7,887 nt of DNA from Sulfurimonas sp. (GCA_027063585.1 JAMORM010000063.1:1-7887); one strand, 5' to 3'. Positions 1 through 4,960 are shown, counted from the stretch's first letter. The notes: generated by a model not told the origin, from the sequence alone. Numbers and translations are program-made.

Positions 1-2
1 AA

Positions 3-299
3 ATTGCAGCAACGATAGCGTATGAACATCATGAAAAATATGACGGTTCAGGGTATCCTAGAGGTTTACAGAGTGAAGATATAAGTCTGTACGCAAGAAT
101 TACTGCCATAGCAGATGTTTTTGATGCACTTGGAAGTGAAAGAGTCTATAAAAAAGCTTGGAAGGATGAAGATATTATTGCAATGTTTCAAGAAGAAAAA
201 GCAAAACATTTTGATCCTCTGTTAGTAGATATATTTTTAAATAATATAGATGAATTTAAGTGTATTCGAGACAAATATTGTGATGTTATATCTTATTAG
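3..299 (+). CDS. HD-GYP domain protein, C-terminal fragment (probable c-di-GMP phosphodiesterase)
   Basis: The reading frame enters from the left edge and gives 98 residues before TAG. Residues 8-19 read [12 protein letters not shown], the second half of the HD-GYP signature (HHE, then D-G-x-G-YP). About 20 residues later IADVFDAL follows, the usual 'ADxxDAL' helix with a metal-ligand Asp. HD-GYP proteins are metal-dependent phosphodiesterases that hydrolyse cyclic di-GMP. The HD dyad and any N-terminal receiver, PAS or membrane region lie outside the window, so the sensory input is unknown. After the signature there is only the normal short C-terminal helical tail, so the gene looks intact at this end. 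Its last four bases overlap the end of the convergent thioredoxin-fold gene. Family assignment is firm; actual catalytic activity is inferred. Confidence 0.85.
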   Translation: MAATIAYEHHEKYDGSGYPRGLQSEDISLYARITAIADVFDALGSERVYKKAWKDEDIIAMFQEEKAKHFDPLLVDIFLNNIDEFKCIRDKYCDVISY

Positions 300-694
300 T
301 TGTCTATGTTTAAATCAGCCTCATCAAGAAGAGTAAAAAAGCCTGCTGGTTCAAGTACTCCGAAACTCTCAAATAAAATTTTTCCGTTTTTGTTTAAAAA
401 GTAATGTCTCGGCACTCCGAATTTTTGGAATTCTTTTGGAATGAAATGCCGGTCGCGTGAAAGATATATAAGTATATAATCTTTATGGAGTTTGTCCATA
501 ACTTTTTTCTTCGAGAGCGTTTTTTCTTTAAATCTTTTACAAAAATGACAGCTATCCGCACCGATGAAGAGGTAAATATTCTTATGCTCTTTTTGTGCTA
601 ACTCTATAGCTTTATTGTAATTATGGAGCCATTTGTCTGTTTCATATCCAAACACAGAGGATACCAAAAGTAAAGTGAATAGAAGTGTTTTCAT
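296..694 (-). CDS. Exported thioredoxin-fold protein with CHFC active site
   Basis: Read from the ATG at 694 this is 132 residues. Residues 1-16 ([16 protein letters not shown]) are a Sec-type signal peptide or N-terminal anchor, so the product probably acts in the periplasm. A C-x-x-C motif, CHFC, occupies residues 49-52 after the beta strand [19 protein letters not shown] (92-100) supplies the expected cis-proline (P95), and NKNGKIL is the following beta hairpin. This is the Thioredoxin_7/SoxW-like class of small periplasmic thiol proteins, used for disulfide reduction or exchange, for example on cytochrome c or sulfur-oxidation proteins. The exact partner cannot be seen. An in-frame ATG at 712 would add MHYNYA in front of the signal peptide. 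I prefer 694 because the signal peptide then begins MKT, but neither start has a Shine-Dalgarno site. It is divergent from the aldehyde dehydrogenase. Confidence 0.78.
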   Translation of the reverse strand: MKTLLFTLLLVSSVFGYETDKWLHNYNKAIELAQKEHKNIYLFIGADSCHFCKRFKEKTLSKKKVMDKLHKDYILIYLSRDRHFIPKEFQKFGVPRHYFLNKNGKILFESFGVLEPAGFFTLLDEADLNIDN

Positions 695-700
695 AGCGTA

Positions 701-706
701 ATTATA
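701..706 (-). promoter_or_regulatory. Candidate -10 box for the thioredoxin-fold gene
   Basis: A perfect TATAAT reads on the minus strand, six bases before the ATG at 694. There is no recognisable -35, which is normal for housekeeping promoters of Campylobacterota. Usual spacing would put the transcription start at or within a base or two of the A of that ATG, implying a leaderless or nearly leaderless message. The site would be useless if translation began at the upstream ATG at 712. Confidence 0.4.
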
Positions 707-726
707 GTGCATTTGGTTTAAGATGA

Positions 727-732
727 TATAAT
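727..732 (+). promoter_or_regulatory. Candidate -10 box for the aldehyde dehydrogenase gene
   Basis: TATAAT lies 28 bases before the ATG at 761 and is followed by a T-rich stretch. Transcription would start near 739. The Shine-Dalgarno AGGA at 751-754 then sits 6 bases from the start codon. No convincing -35 is seen. It is back to back with the oppositely oriented TATAAT at 701-706. Confidence 0.5.
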
Positions 733-760
733 TTTTCTAAAATAATTTTTAGGAAAAGTA

Positions 761-2179
761 ATGAGAGAAGCAAAAATATTTTTCGGTTCGAGTGAAGCAA
801 GCAAAGAAAATTTCAGTCAGAGAAAATCACCGTATAACGGGGAAGTCGTTTCAACTGCACCAATATGTGATGCAGATGATGCAAAGAAAGCACTGGGAAT
901 TGCGCAAGAAGCGGCAGTTTTTGCTAAAAAAAGTACTTTGGCACAGCGGTGTGCATGGCTATTAGATGTTACATGTAAACTCAAAGAGCATAAAGAAGAT
1001 TTGGCAAAAACAATCACTGACGAGGTCGGCAAACCTATAGCCTTTTCTCGTATAGAAGTGGAACGTTGTATAGAAACACTAACGCTTGCAGCCGAGACTA
1101 TGCGAACAATGGGTGGTGAGACGATAAATACCGATGCCATGAACAGCGGGAAAAAAACACTCAGCTTTTTTCGTCGTGAGCCGGCCGGCGTCGTAGTCGC
1201 GATTACGCCTTTTAATTTTCCTTTAAATCTTGTAGCGCATAAACTCGCACCTGCACTGGTTGCCGGTAATGCAGTCGTGCTTAAACCTACACCTGAAGCT
1301 CCTTTGACCGCCTATAAGTTTGCAAAACTTTTCATCGAGAGTGACTATGCTATCCCTAATGCTTTGAGTGTCGTGTATGGAGATGCAGAGGTAGGAAGTG
1401 CTTTAATAACGAGTGATATTCCTCGTGTTATCAGCTTTACGGGAAGTGTTCCTGTTGGGAATATTATTACAAAAAATGCAGGCATTAAAAAAGTCTCGCT
1501 TGAGCTTGGCGGCAATGCGGCAACATTTATAGAAAAGTCGGCTGATTTAGCCTATGCGGCAACAAAGTGTGCGATGGGCGCTTTTGTAAATTCGGGTCAG
1601 GTTTGTATCTCTCTGCAGCGTATTTATGTGCAAGAAGATATTTATGATGAGTTTGCCCAGCTTATGGCAGCCGCAACGAAAAAACTCAAGGTCGGCAGTC
1701 CGTATGATGATGAAACATTTATGGGACCGCTTATAGACGATGAATCATGTCTGCGTGCGATGGGTTGGGTTGATGCCGCTATAAAAGAGGGGGCAATTCC
1801 TTTGTTGGTTCCGCGTTTGGAAGGAAAAACTTTTTACCCTTGTGTGATGGCAAATGTACGAGATGATATGGCAATCGTATGTGAAGAGGTTTTTGCGCCG
1901 ATTGTTTCTCTTGTAAAGGTTAGTGATTTTGATGATGCCGCCCAAAGAATGAACGACTCGCCTTACGGTTTGCAGTTTTCAGTGTTTACAAATGATTTAA
2001 GTGTTACAAATCGCGCAATAGATGAACTTGATGCCGGAGGAATCGTTATAAATGATATGCCGACACTTCGTTTTGACATACAGCCTTACGGCGGTGTGAA
2101 ATTAAGCGGAGTAGGGCGTGAAGGTCCGCGTTTTGCCATAGAAGAGATGACGGAGATAAAGTCTATCGTCATTTGTTAA
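761..2179 (+). CDS. NAD(P)-dependent aldehyde dehydrogenase (lactaldehyde/GAPN-like branch)
   Basis: A full-length ALDH-superfamily enzyme of 472 residues, oxidising an aldehyde to the acid with NAD(P)+. Visible landmarks are TPFNFP (149-154) with oxyanion Asn152, LKPTPEAP (174-181) with cofactor Lys175, FTGS (226-229), ELGG (248-251) with general-base Glu248, NSGQVC (277-282) with nucleophile Cys282, EEVFAP (375-380) and PYGGVKLSGVGREG (442-455) near the C-terminus. All catalytic residues are present. The NSGQVCIS and GVGREG context resembles lactaldehyde, GapN and sulfolactaldehyde-type dehydrogenases rather than betaine-aldehyde enzymes, but the substrate cannot be read from sequence. Pro178 stands where NAD-specific ALDHs usually have the ribose-binding Glu of K-x-x-E, which hints at NADP use. 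The start is supported by AGGA six bases upstream. It appears monocistronic; the neighbours give no pathway. Cytoplasmic. Confidence 0.9.
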   Translation: MREAKIFFGSSEASKENFSQRKSPYNGEVVSTAPICDADDAKKALGIAQEAAVFAKKSTLAQRCAWLLDVTCKLKEHKEDLAKTITDEVGKPIAFSRIEVERCIETLTLAAETMRTMGGETINTDAMNSGKKTLSFFRREPAGVVVAITPFNFPLNLVAHKLAPALVAGNAVVLKPTPEAPLTAYKFAKLFIESDYAIPNALSVVYGDAEVGSALITSDIPRVISFTGSVPVGNIITKNAGIKKVSLELGGNAATFIEKSADLAYAATKCAMGAFVNSGQVCISLQRIYVQEDIYDEFAQLMAAATKKLKVGSPYDDETFMGPLIDDESCLRAMGWVDAAIKEGAIPLLVPRLEGKTFYPCVMANVRDDMAIVCEEVFAPIVSLVKVSDFDDAAQRMNDSPYGLQFSVFTNDLSVTNRAIDELDAGGIVINDMPTLRFDIQPYGGVKLSGVGREGPRFAIEEMTEIKSIVIC

Positions 2180-2224
2180 AATGGCTCTTTGGAAGCAAGA
2201 TTTTCAAATGCTAAAGTATGACTT

Positions 2225-2247
2225 AGAAAAAAACTAAATTTTTTTCT
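2225..2247 (+). terminator. Weak A:T hairpin/T-run after the aldehyde dehydrogenase
   Basis: AGAAAAAAA (2225-2233) is complementary to TTTTTTTCT (2239-2247) around the loop CTAAA. Alternatively, a 4-bp TTAG/CTAA hairpin is followed by the run of seven T. It lies 45 bases after the stop codon. A stem of almost only A:T pairs is a poor intrinsic terminator, so this is tentative. Confidence 0.25.
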
Positions 2248-2267
2248 GTAACCTTGCCTGTAAGGTA

Positions 2268-2405
2268 TGGAAAGCAATTTAGCCTAGACTAAAGTTTCAA
2301 TGCCATTAAGTTAAGCGGTTTTTTCGGAACCCGTACTTTAGTGCGGGCTTTGTGTCTTTAAAGACGAAGGCCTAGGTTAAAACCTAGGTTCCGAAAGACT
2401 TTCCA
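2268..2405. repeat. Nested inverted repeats, potential branched (cloverleaf-like) element
   Basis: Outermost arms are TGGAAAG (2268-2274) and CTTTCCA (2399-2405). Inside them TTTCGGAACC (2322-2331) is a perfect match to GGTTCCGAAA (2387-2396). That stem encloses three further hairpins. CCCGTAC-TTTA-GTGCGGG (2330-2347) is a 7-bp stem with one G:T. GTCTTTAAAGAC (2354-2365) is a self-complementary 12-mer. CCTAGGTT-AA-AACCTAGG (2371-2388) has 8-bp arms. A smaller hairpin TTTAG/CTAAA lies at 2278-2293. There is no open reading frame. The layout fits a structured 5' leader of the following DUF523 gene, a small RNA, or a REP/MITE-like palindromic repeat. No U-run follows any stem, so it is not a simple terminator. 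I do not recognise it as a known RNA family. Confidence 0.6.
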
Positions 2406-2445
2406 AGTGATAGAAAAAAATTTACCAGAGGGTGGAGAAGGCTGT

Positions 2446-2910
2446 ATGAAAAAAAAAGTAATTGTTTCGGCATGCATACTTGGTGAGTATTGCAGATATG
2501 ACGGTAAAACGAAAAAAATAGATGTAGTTGCAGAAGCCTTAAGTGAGTATGAAATCATTCCTTTTTGTCCTGAAGCTCCGCTTTTTGGAACGCCGAGAGA
2601 ACGCATTAACGTTTTGGATATAAACGGAAAAAACACAATTGTAACAGATGAGACAAACAGAGATGTTACACAGCTTTTAGAAGATGAAATAAACGCTTTT
2701 ATAAAATTATATCCAAAAGTTGACCGTATCATTCTAAAGTCTAAATCACCAAGCTGCGGCTATGGTACCACACCGATTCTCAATAAGGACAAAGAGACCA
2801 TAAAACTGGACAACGGCATTGCTGCAGAGCTTATGAGCAAACATTATGAAGATATAAAAATCGAAGATGAATTAAATTTTATGAAACATAATCCAAACGA
2901 GTCAAATTAA
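2446..2910 (+). CDS. DUF523 family protein, TudS-like (putative Fe-S thiouracil desulfurase)
   Basis: From the ATG at 2446 the product has 154 residues, the normal size for a single DUF523 domain. Conserved blocks are VSACILGEYCRYDG (7-20), PFCPE (39-43), TPR (49-51), a TDETNRD stretch (68-74) and LKSKSPSCGYG (97-107). Four cysteines (10, 16, 41, 104) lie in these blocks. DUF523 includes TudS, a [4Fe-4S]-dependent enzyme that removes sulfur from 2-thiouracil using three cysteines; C10, C41 and C104 are the natural ligand candidates here. Whether this copy acts on thiouracil or another thiolated base is unknown. An in-frame ATG at 2407 is less likely, because GGAG at 2434-2437 is well spaced (8 bases) before 2446 and the family N-terminus begins there. 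The loop after CPE (APLFG) departs from the usual glycine-rich form. No fused DUF1722 is present. The 3' end overlaps the next, convergent gene by 32 bases. Confidence 0.82.
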   Translation: MKKKVIVSACILGEYCRYDGKTKKIDVVAEALSEYEIIPFCPEAPLFGTPRERINVLDINGKNTIVTDETNRDVTQLLEDEINAFIKLYPKVDRIILKSKSPSCGYGTTPILNKDKETIKLDNGIAAELMSKHYEDIKIEDELNFMKHNPNESN

Positions 2911-3112
2911 CATACCAGTCTTCTCTGTAATACTGACGTGACGGTTTAAGATACACTGTAAAAGCATCCTCAAAGCACTCGATTTTCTTGATGTAATTTT
3001 CAGGAATTTCAAGGGCATTTTCACAAATACTTTTTGCACACGCATCATCTAAATCATAAAAAAACTCTAACTCGGGATTGTTTGCATCTATAGTAAACTC
3101 TCTTTCATGCAT
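2879..3112 (-). CDS. Small hypothetical protein, unrecognised
   Basis: I do not recognise this family. From the preferred start it is 77 residues, without signal peptide or membrane segment, rich in acidic and aromatic residues. It has an NPELEFFYDLDDACA stretch (12-26), three cysteines (25, 30, 46) and a tyrosine/arginine-rich tail (residues 57-68). The pattern of a beta-like start, a central helix and a two-strand end suggests a small alpha/beta domain, but that is a guess. The longer frame starts at an ATG at 3127, which has no Shine-Dalgarno site. GGAGA (3125-3121) sits 8 bases before the ATG at 3112, so 3112 is the likelier start. TATAAT boxes on the same strand (3150-3145 and 3166-3161) give it its own promoter. 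Clean codon use, a good ribosome site and a promoter argue that it is real despite its 32-base overlap with the DUF523 gene. Confidence 0.6.
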   Translation of the reverse strand: MHEREFTIDANNPELEFFYDLDDACAKSICENALEIPENYIKKIECFEDAFTVYLKPSRQYYREDWYVNLTRLDYVS

Positions 3113-3120
3113 TTTATTTT

Positions 3121-3125
3121 TCTCC
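3121..3125 (-). promoter_or_regulatory. Ribosome binding site deciding the start of the small gene
   Basis: GGAGA on the minus strand, 8 bases before the ATG at 3112. It overlaps the alternative ATG at 3127 and so favours the shorter, 77-residue product. Confidence 0.5.
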
Positions 3126-3144
3126 ATTTTTAGTGGGTTTAAGT

Positions 3145-3166
3145 ATTATAATATATTTTTATTATA
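3145..3166 (-). promoter_or_regulatory. Two candidate -10 boxes for the small gene
   Basis: TATAAT reads on the minus strand at 3150-3145 and again at 3166-3161, in a very AT-rich stretch just upstream of the small hypothetical gene and directly after the DsrE-like gene's stop. Either could serve; no -35 is evident. Confidence 0.35.
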
Positions 3167-3179
3167 GTATCCTTTTGTA

Positions 3180-3644
3180 TTAGTCTTTAACGGGAATATA
3201 CGCAAAACCTTCATTTTGTTTATCTATAAGCCCTATTGTTGAGTTTGGTACTATTTTTACAAATTTCACTATATCTTTGGACTCAAGATGATTTCGTGAC
3301 ATAGCAGCTCCACACATTAAAAATTCGACTTCATAGGTATCTGCCATACTCGCTATTCTTTTTTTTAATTCAGGGTAGATTTTTACCAGTTTTGTATCTT
3401 TATTAAACATCGTATTTTTTATATCTTGAACAAAAAATCTATAGGCTCCGCCATGAATGACAACTGCAACTTCCAACTCTTTTAAGTTTCCTTCATAATG
3501 CGCTTTATTGACGGCAATACCTTTTAATATATTTTTTTCAAATTTTGCTACATTGCTTGTAGTTAAATCATAAACAACTCTTGCCGTTTCATCATCTGCC
3601 TGTGCTAAGCCGAGTAGGGCTAAAAATAACACTATCTTTTTCAT
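3180..3644 (-). CDS. Exported DsrE/DsrF-like sulfur-relay protein
   Basis: Read from the ATG at 3644 the product has 154 residues. Residues 1-16 are a signal peptide (MKKIVLFLALLGLAQA, with AQA a good cleavage site), so the mature protein is periplasmic. The body is a DsrE-like fold: VVYDLTT first strand (23-29), a long helix, ELEVAVVIHGGAYRF (57-70), the YPELKKRIASMAD helix (90-102), VEFLMCGAAMSR (106-117) and a C-terminal strand ending in GFAYIPVKD. The single cysteine, C111, sits at the position where DsrE-type sulfurtransferases hold the persulfide. These proteins carry sulfane sulfur between partners, and periplasmic versions are common in sulfur-metabolising bacteria. AAGGAG (3656-3651) is 6 bases from this ATG and only 3 from the preceding ATG at 3647, so 3644 is favoured. 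The upstream rhodanese on the same strand fits a shared role in sulfur transfer, which is inference. Confidence 0.75.
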   Translation of the reverse strand: MKKIVLFLALLGLAQADDETARVVYDLTTSNVAKFEKNILKGIAVNKAHYEGNLKELEVAVVIHGGAYRFFVQDIKNTMFNKDTKLVKIYPELKKRIASMADTYEVEFLMCGAAMSRNHLESKDIVKFVKIVPNSTIGLIDKQNEGFAYIPVKD

Positions 3645-3671
3645 CATAAACTCCTTTTTATTATACTACCT

Positions 3672-3706
3672 TAGATAAGTAAAATTTATGTAAAATCACT
3701 TATCTA
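3672..3706. promoter_or_regulatory. 9-bp inverted repeat upstream of the DsrE-like gene (possible operator)
   Basis: TAGATAAGT (3672-3680) and ACTTATCTA (3698-3706) are perfect inverted arms around a 17-base AT-rich spacer. The repeat begins 28 bases before the DsrE-like start, next to a minus-strand TATAAT (3665-3660). No T-run follows, so an operator or promoter-region palindrome is more likely than a terminator. It does not match the palindrome next to the ArsR gene. Confidence 0.4.
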
Positions 3707-3776
3707 TATTATTAGAATGTCAATACTTTATCACTTTTATGTAGTGTTTTCGCTAAACGTAATGCATTCCAAGTGA

Positions 3777-3801
3777 CATCAGTTCCATCCTATGGCTGAT
3801 G
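3777..3801. other. Hairpin in the rhodanese-DsrE gap
   Basis: CATCAG (3777-3782) pairs with CTGATG (3796-3801), and CCAT (3785-3788) pairs with ATGG (3792-3795) around a 3-base loop, leaving a TT bulge. It begins 24 bases after the rhodanese stop on the minus strand. It could attenuate or stabilise the rhodanese message, but no U-run follows on either strand. The rest of the gap (3645-3824) shows no gene. Confidence 0.35.
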
Positions 3802-3824
3802 GTTTAATATAATTGTAGTCACGA

Positions 3825-4295
3825 TTACTCCTCTTTTTTCAAAACAACCTCACCCAGGCCTGTTTTGACTGGATAACCGGCTTTTACCCAGCCTTTGAGT
3901 CCACTTTTGAGTGTTGTTACATTTGTATAACCCATTTTCTTTAATACTTCTGCTGCTAGAGCACCTCTACCGCCTCTTCGACAATATGTGACAATACGTA
4001 CATCCGGGTCTTTAATCTTTTTAGCGACTTTCCATTCCAAGTTTCCACGTGTAATAGATACAAAGTTTTCTTTATTAAACTCATCAAACGGAATACTTCC
4101 CTCTGCTCTTTGTTCGCTCTCTCTTACATCTAAAACAATGACATCTTCACCTTCATCAAGTAAAGTCTTAAGTTGTCTAGGTGTCATTTCACCAACATCT
4201 TTTTTGGCTTCATTAATAAGAACCATTTTGTTTACAACTTCTGCCATTAACACATTAGTACTGAGCAAAGCAACTATCAGTAACAATTTTTTCAT
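3825..4295 (-). CDS. Exported single-domain rhodanese (sulfurtransferase)
   Basis: From the ATG at 4295 the product has 156 residues. MKKLLLIVALLSTNVLMA (1-18) is a signal peptide, so the enzyme should work in the periplasm. The rhodanese fold is clear: MTPRQLKTLLDEGEDVIVLDVRES (37-60) with the DVRE motif, a GSIPF element (66-70), VTYCRRGGRG (102-111) with catalytic Cys105 in a six-residue CRRGGR loop, AAEVLKKMGYTNVTTLKSG (114-132), and GWVKAGYPV (135-143). The arginines in the loop favour sulfane-sulfur substrates such as thiosulfate or persulfide, not phosphate. A TTG at 4301 extends the frame by two codons, but AAGGA (4306-4302) touches it and lies 6 bases from the ATG, so the ATG is the start. 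It is divergent from the ArsR gene, with a shared 107-base promoter region, and probably under its control. The DsrE-like gene follows after 180 bases on the same strand. Confidence 0.88.
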   Translation of the reverse strand: MKKLLLIVALLSTNVLMAEVVNKMVLINEAKKDVGEMTPRQLKTLLDEGEDVIVLDVRESEQRAEGSIPFDEFNKENFVSITRGNLEWKVAKKIKDPDVRIVTYCRRGGRGALAAEVLKKMGYTNVTTLKSGLKGWVKAGYPVKTGLGEVVLKKEE

Positions 4296-4326
4296 ATCCA
4301 ATCCTTTTTCTACTTAATGTAATAAC

Positions 4327-4348
4327 TAAATGCTTAATTAGGCATTTA
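4327..4348. promoter_or_regulatory. 22-bp palindrome, candidate ArsR operator
   Basis: Arms TAAATGC (4327-4333) and GCATTTA (4342-4348) flank a centre whose inner six bases TAATTA are also symmetric. Only one of eleven base pairs breaks symmetry (T4334/G4341). The outer parts are bracketed by a direct repeat ACTAAAT (4326-4332 and 4350-4356). It lies between the divergent rhodanese and ArsR genes, where ArsR-family dimers normally bind, and just upstream of the ArsR -10 box. Binding is inferred, not shown. Confidence 0.6.
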
Positions 4349-4369
4349 ACTAAATAGATGATAGTATGG

Positions 4370-4375
4370 TATAAT
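4370..4375 (+). promoter_or_regulatory. Candidate -10 box for the ArsR gene
   Basis: TATAAT lies 27 bases before the ATG at 4403. A TTAACT at 4346-4351, overlapping the right arm of the palindrome, is a possible weak -35 with an 18-base spacer. A repressor bound to the palindrome would block this promoter. Confidence 0.45.
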
Positions 4376-4402
4376 TTTATTATTAAAATGTCAAGGACAC
4401 TC

Positions 4403-4762
4403 ATGCTAGATATGCAGCAAAAAATTAAAATATTTAAGGCCTTAGGGAATGAAACGCGTTTTTTAATTTTTAAAAATGTTTTTACCGGCGGTTATACTTG
4501 TTCTCTTGACAAAAAAGACCCGAATGTCAAAGTCAGCCCGCATGCAACCTGTGTCAGTACGATTGCAGAGCATTTTGATTTTTCTTTGCCTACAATTTCC
4601 AAGCATCTTAAAGAGCTTCGAGAAGCAGGTATAATTACCATGGAAAAAAAATCAAACAAAATTTATATAGAGCCGAATATGGAAACTATCCGTGAACTCG
4701 GCAGTTGTTTTAATACATTAGTTGAAAATTTTGATGCTAACAGAGAGCTTTTCTTTGCTTAA
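4403..4762 (+). CDS. ArsR-family (SmtB/ArsR) winged-helix transcriptional repressor with extra cysteines
   Basis: From the ATG at 4403 the protein has 119 residues. KIFKALGNETRFLIFKNVF (9-27) is the standard ArsR opening. HFDFSLPTISKHLKELREAGII (57-78) is the recognition helix-turn-helix, and MEKKSNKIYIEPN (80-92) is the wing. The classical metal-binding motif of ArsR/SmtB (ELCVCDL type) is absent. Instead an insertion of about 15 residues between helix 2 and the HTH carries Cys33 and Cys50, and Cys102 lies in the last helix. A similar cysteine layout, one near helix 2 and one in the last helix, underlies persulfide sensing in SqrR/BigR, so a thiol or sulfane-sulfur sensor is plausible. Metal or metalloid sensing by these cysteines is the main alternative. 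AAGGA at 4393-4397 supports this start; an upstream ATG at 4358 precedes the -10 box and is unlikely. It probably autoregulates and controls the divergent rhodanese. Confidence 0.82.
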   Translation: MLDMQQKIKIFKALGNETRFLIFKNVFTGGYTCSLDKKDPNVKVSPHATCVSTIAEHFDFSLPTISKHLKELREAGIITMEKKSNKIYIEPNMETIRELGSCFNTLVENFDANRELFFA

Positions 4763-4836
4763 GTTCCTATTTTTAAAAAAATTGTTACAAAAGTGTTAAA
4801 TAAAACGAATTCCAAACCTGCTCTTCTGATATTTAT

Positions 4837-4868
4837 GCAAAGGTACTTACTTATGCCTTAGTATTTGC
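4837..4868 (+). other. Hairpin in the ArsR-HEPN gap
   Basis: GCAAA (4837-4841) plus TACT (4844-4847) pair with AGTA (4860-4863) plus TTTGC (4864-4868), with a GG bulge and a 12-base loop. It sits in the 198-base non-coding gap between the ArsR and HEPN genes. It might end the ArsR message or belong to a small RNA, but the stem is weak. I see nothing else structured in the gap. Confidence 0.25.
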
Positions 4869-4929
4869 TCACATTATGTTTATTGATATTTATTTTTAGC
4901 AATATTGTAAAAGTTATTGGCTTTTTTGA

Positions 4930-4954
4930 TACAATCTATGCAGTAATATGGAGG
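4930..4954 (+). promoter_or_regulatory. Candidate -10 box and strong ribosome site of the HEPN gene
   Basis: TACAAT (4930-4935) is a plausible -10 box, preceded by a T-rich tract. GGAGG (4950-4954) lies 6 bases before the ATG at 4961 and is the strongest Shine-Dalgarno sequence in the window. The gene therefore seems to have its own promoter, independent of the ArsR gene. Confidence 0.45.
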
Positions 4955-4960
4955 TAAAAA

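Noticed and set aside
817..1140. 107-residue minus-strand reading frame inside the aldehyde dehydrogenase
   Set aside because: Serine-rich, low-complexity shadow of a well-conserved coding gene; no ribosome site.
2310..2316. Integron attC site (GTTAAGC fits GTTRRRY)
   Set aside because: No matching RYYYAAC core is placed upstream, and the surrounding stems do not have attC geometry.
2250..2350. c-di-GMP (GEMM) or other known riboswitch
   Set aside because: Some short pieces (GGAAAGC, GCCTA) recall GEMM, but the conserved core, tetraloop/receptor and GGTAGC-type 3' block cannot be aligned.
2268..2405. Transposon with terminal inverted repeats
   Set aside because: The outer arms are only 7 bases, there is no target-site duplication and no transposase; a MITE cannot be claimed without further copies.
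2358..2732. 124-residue minus-strand reading frame over the DUF523 gene and palindromes
   Set aside because: Antisense shadow of a recognised gene; no family resemblance.
4299..4301. TTG start for the rhodanese
   Set aside because: The Shine-Dalgarno AAGGA abuts it with no spacing, while the ATG at 4295 is 6 bases away.
3988..4317. 109-residue plus-strand reading frame over the rhodanese
   Set aside because: Antisense shadow, serine/threonine-rich, without a ribosome site.
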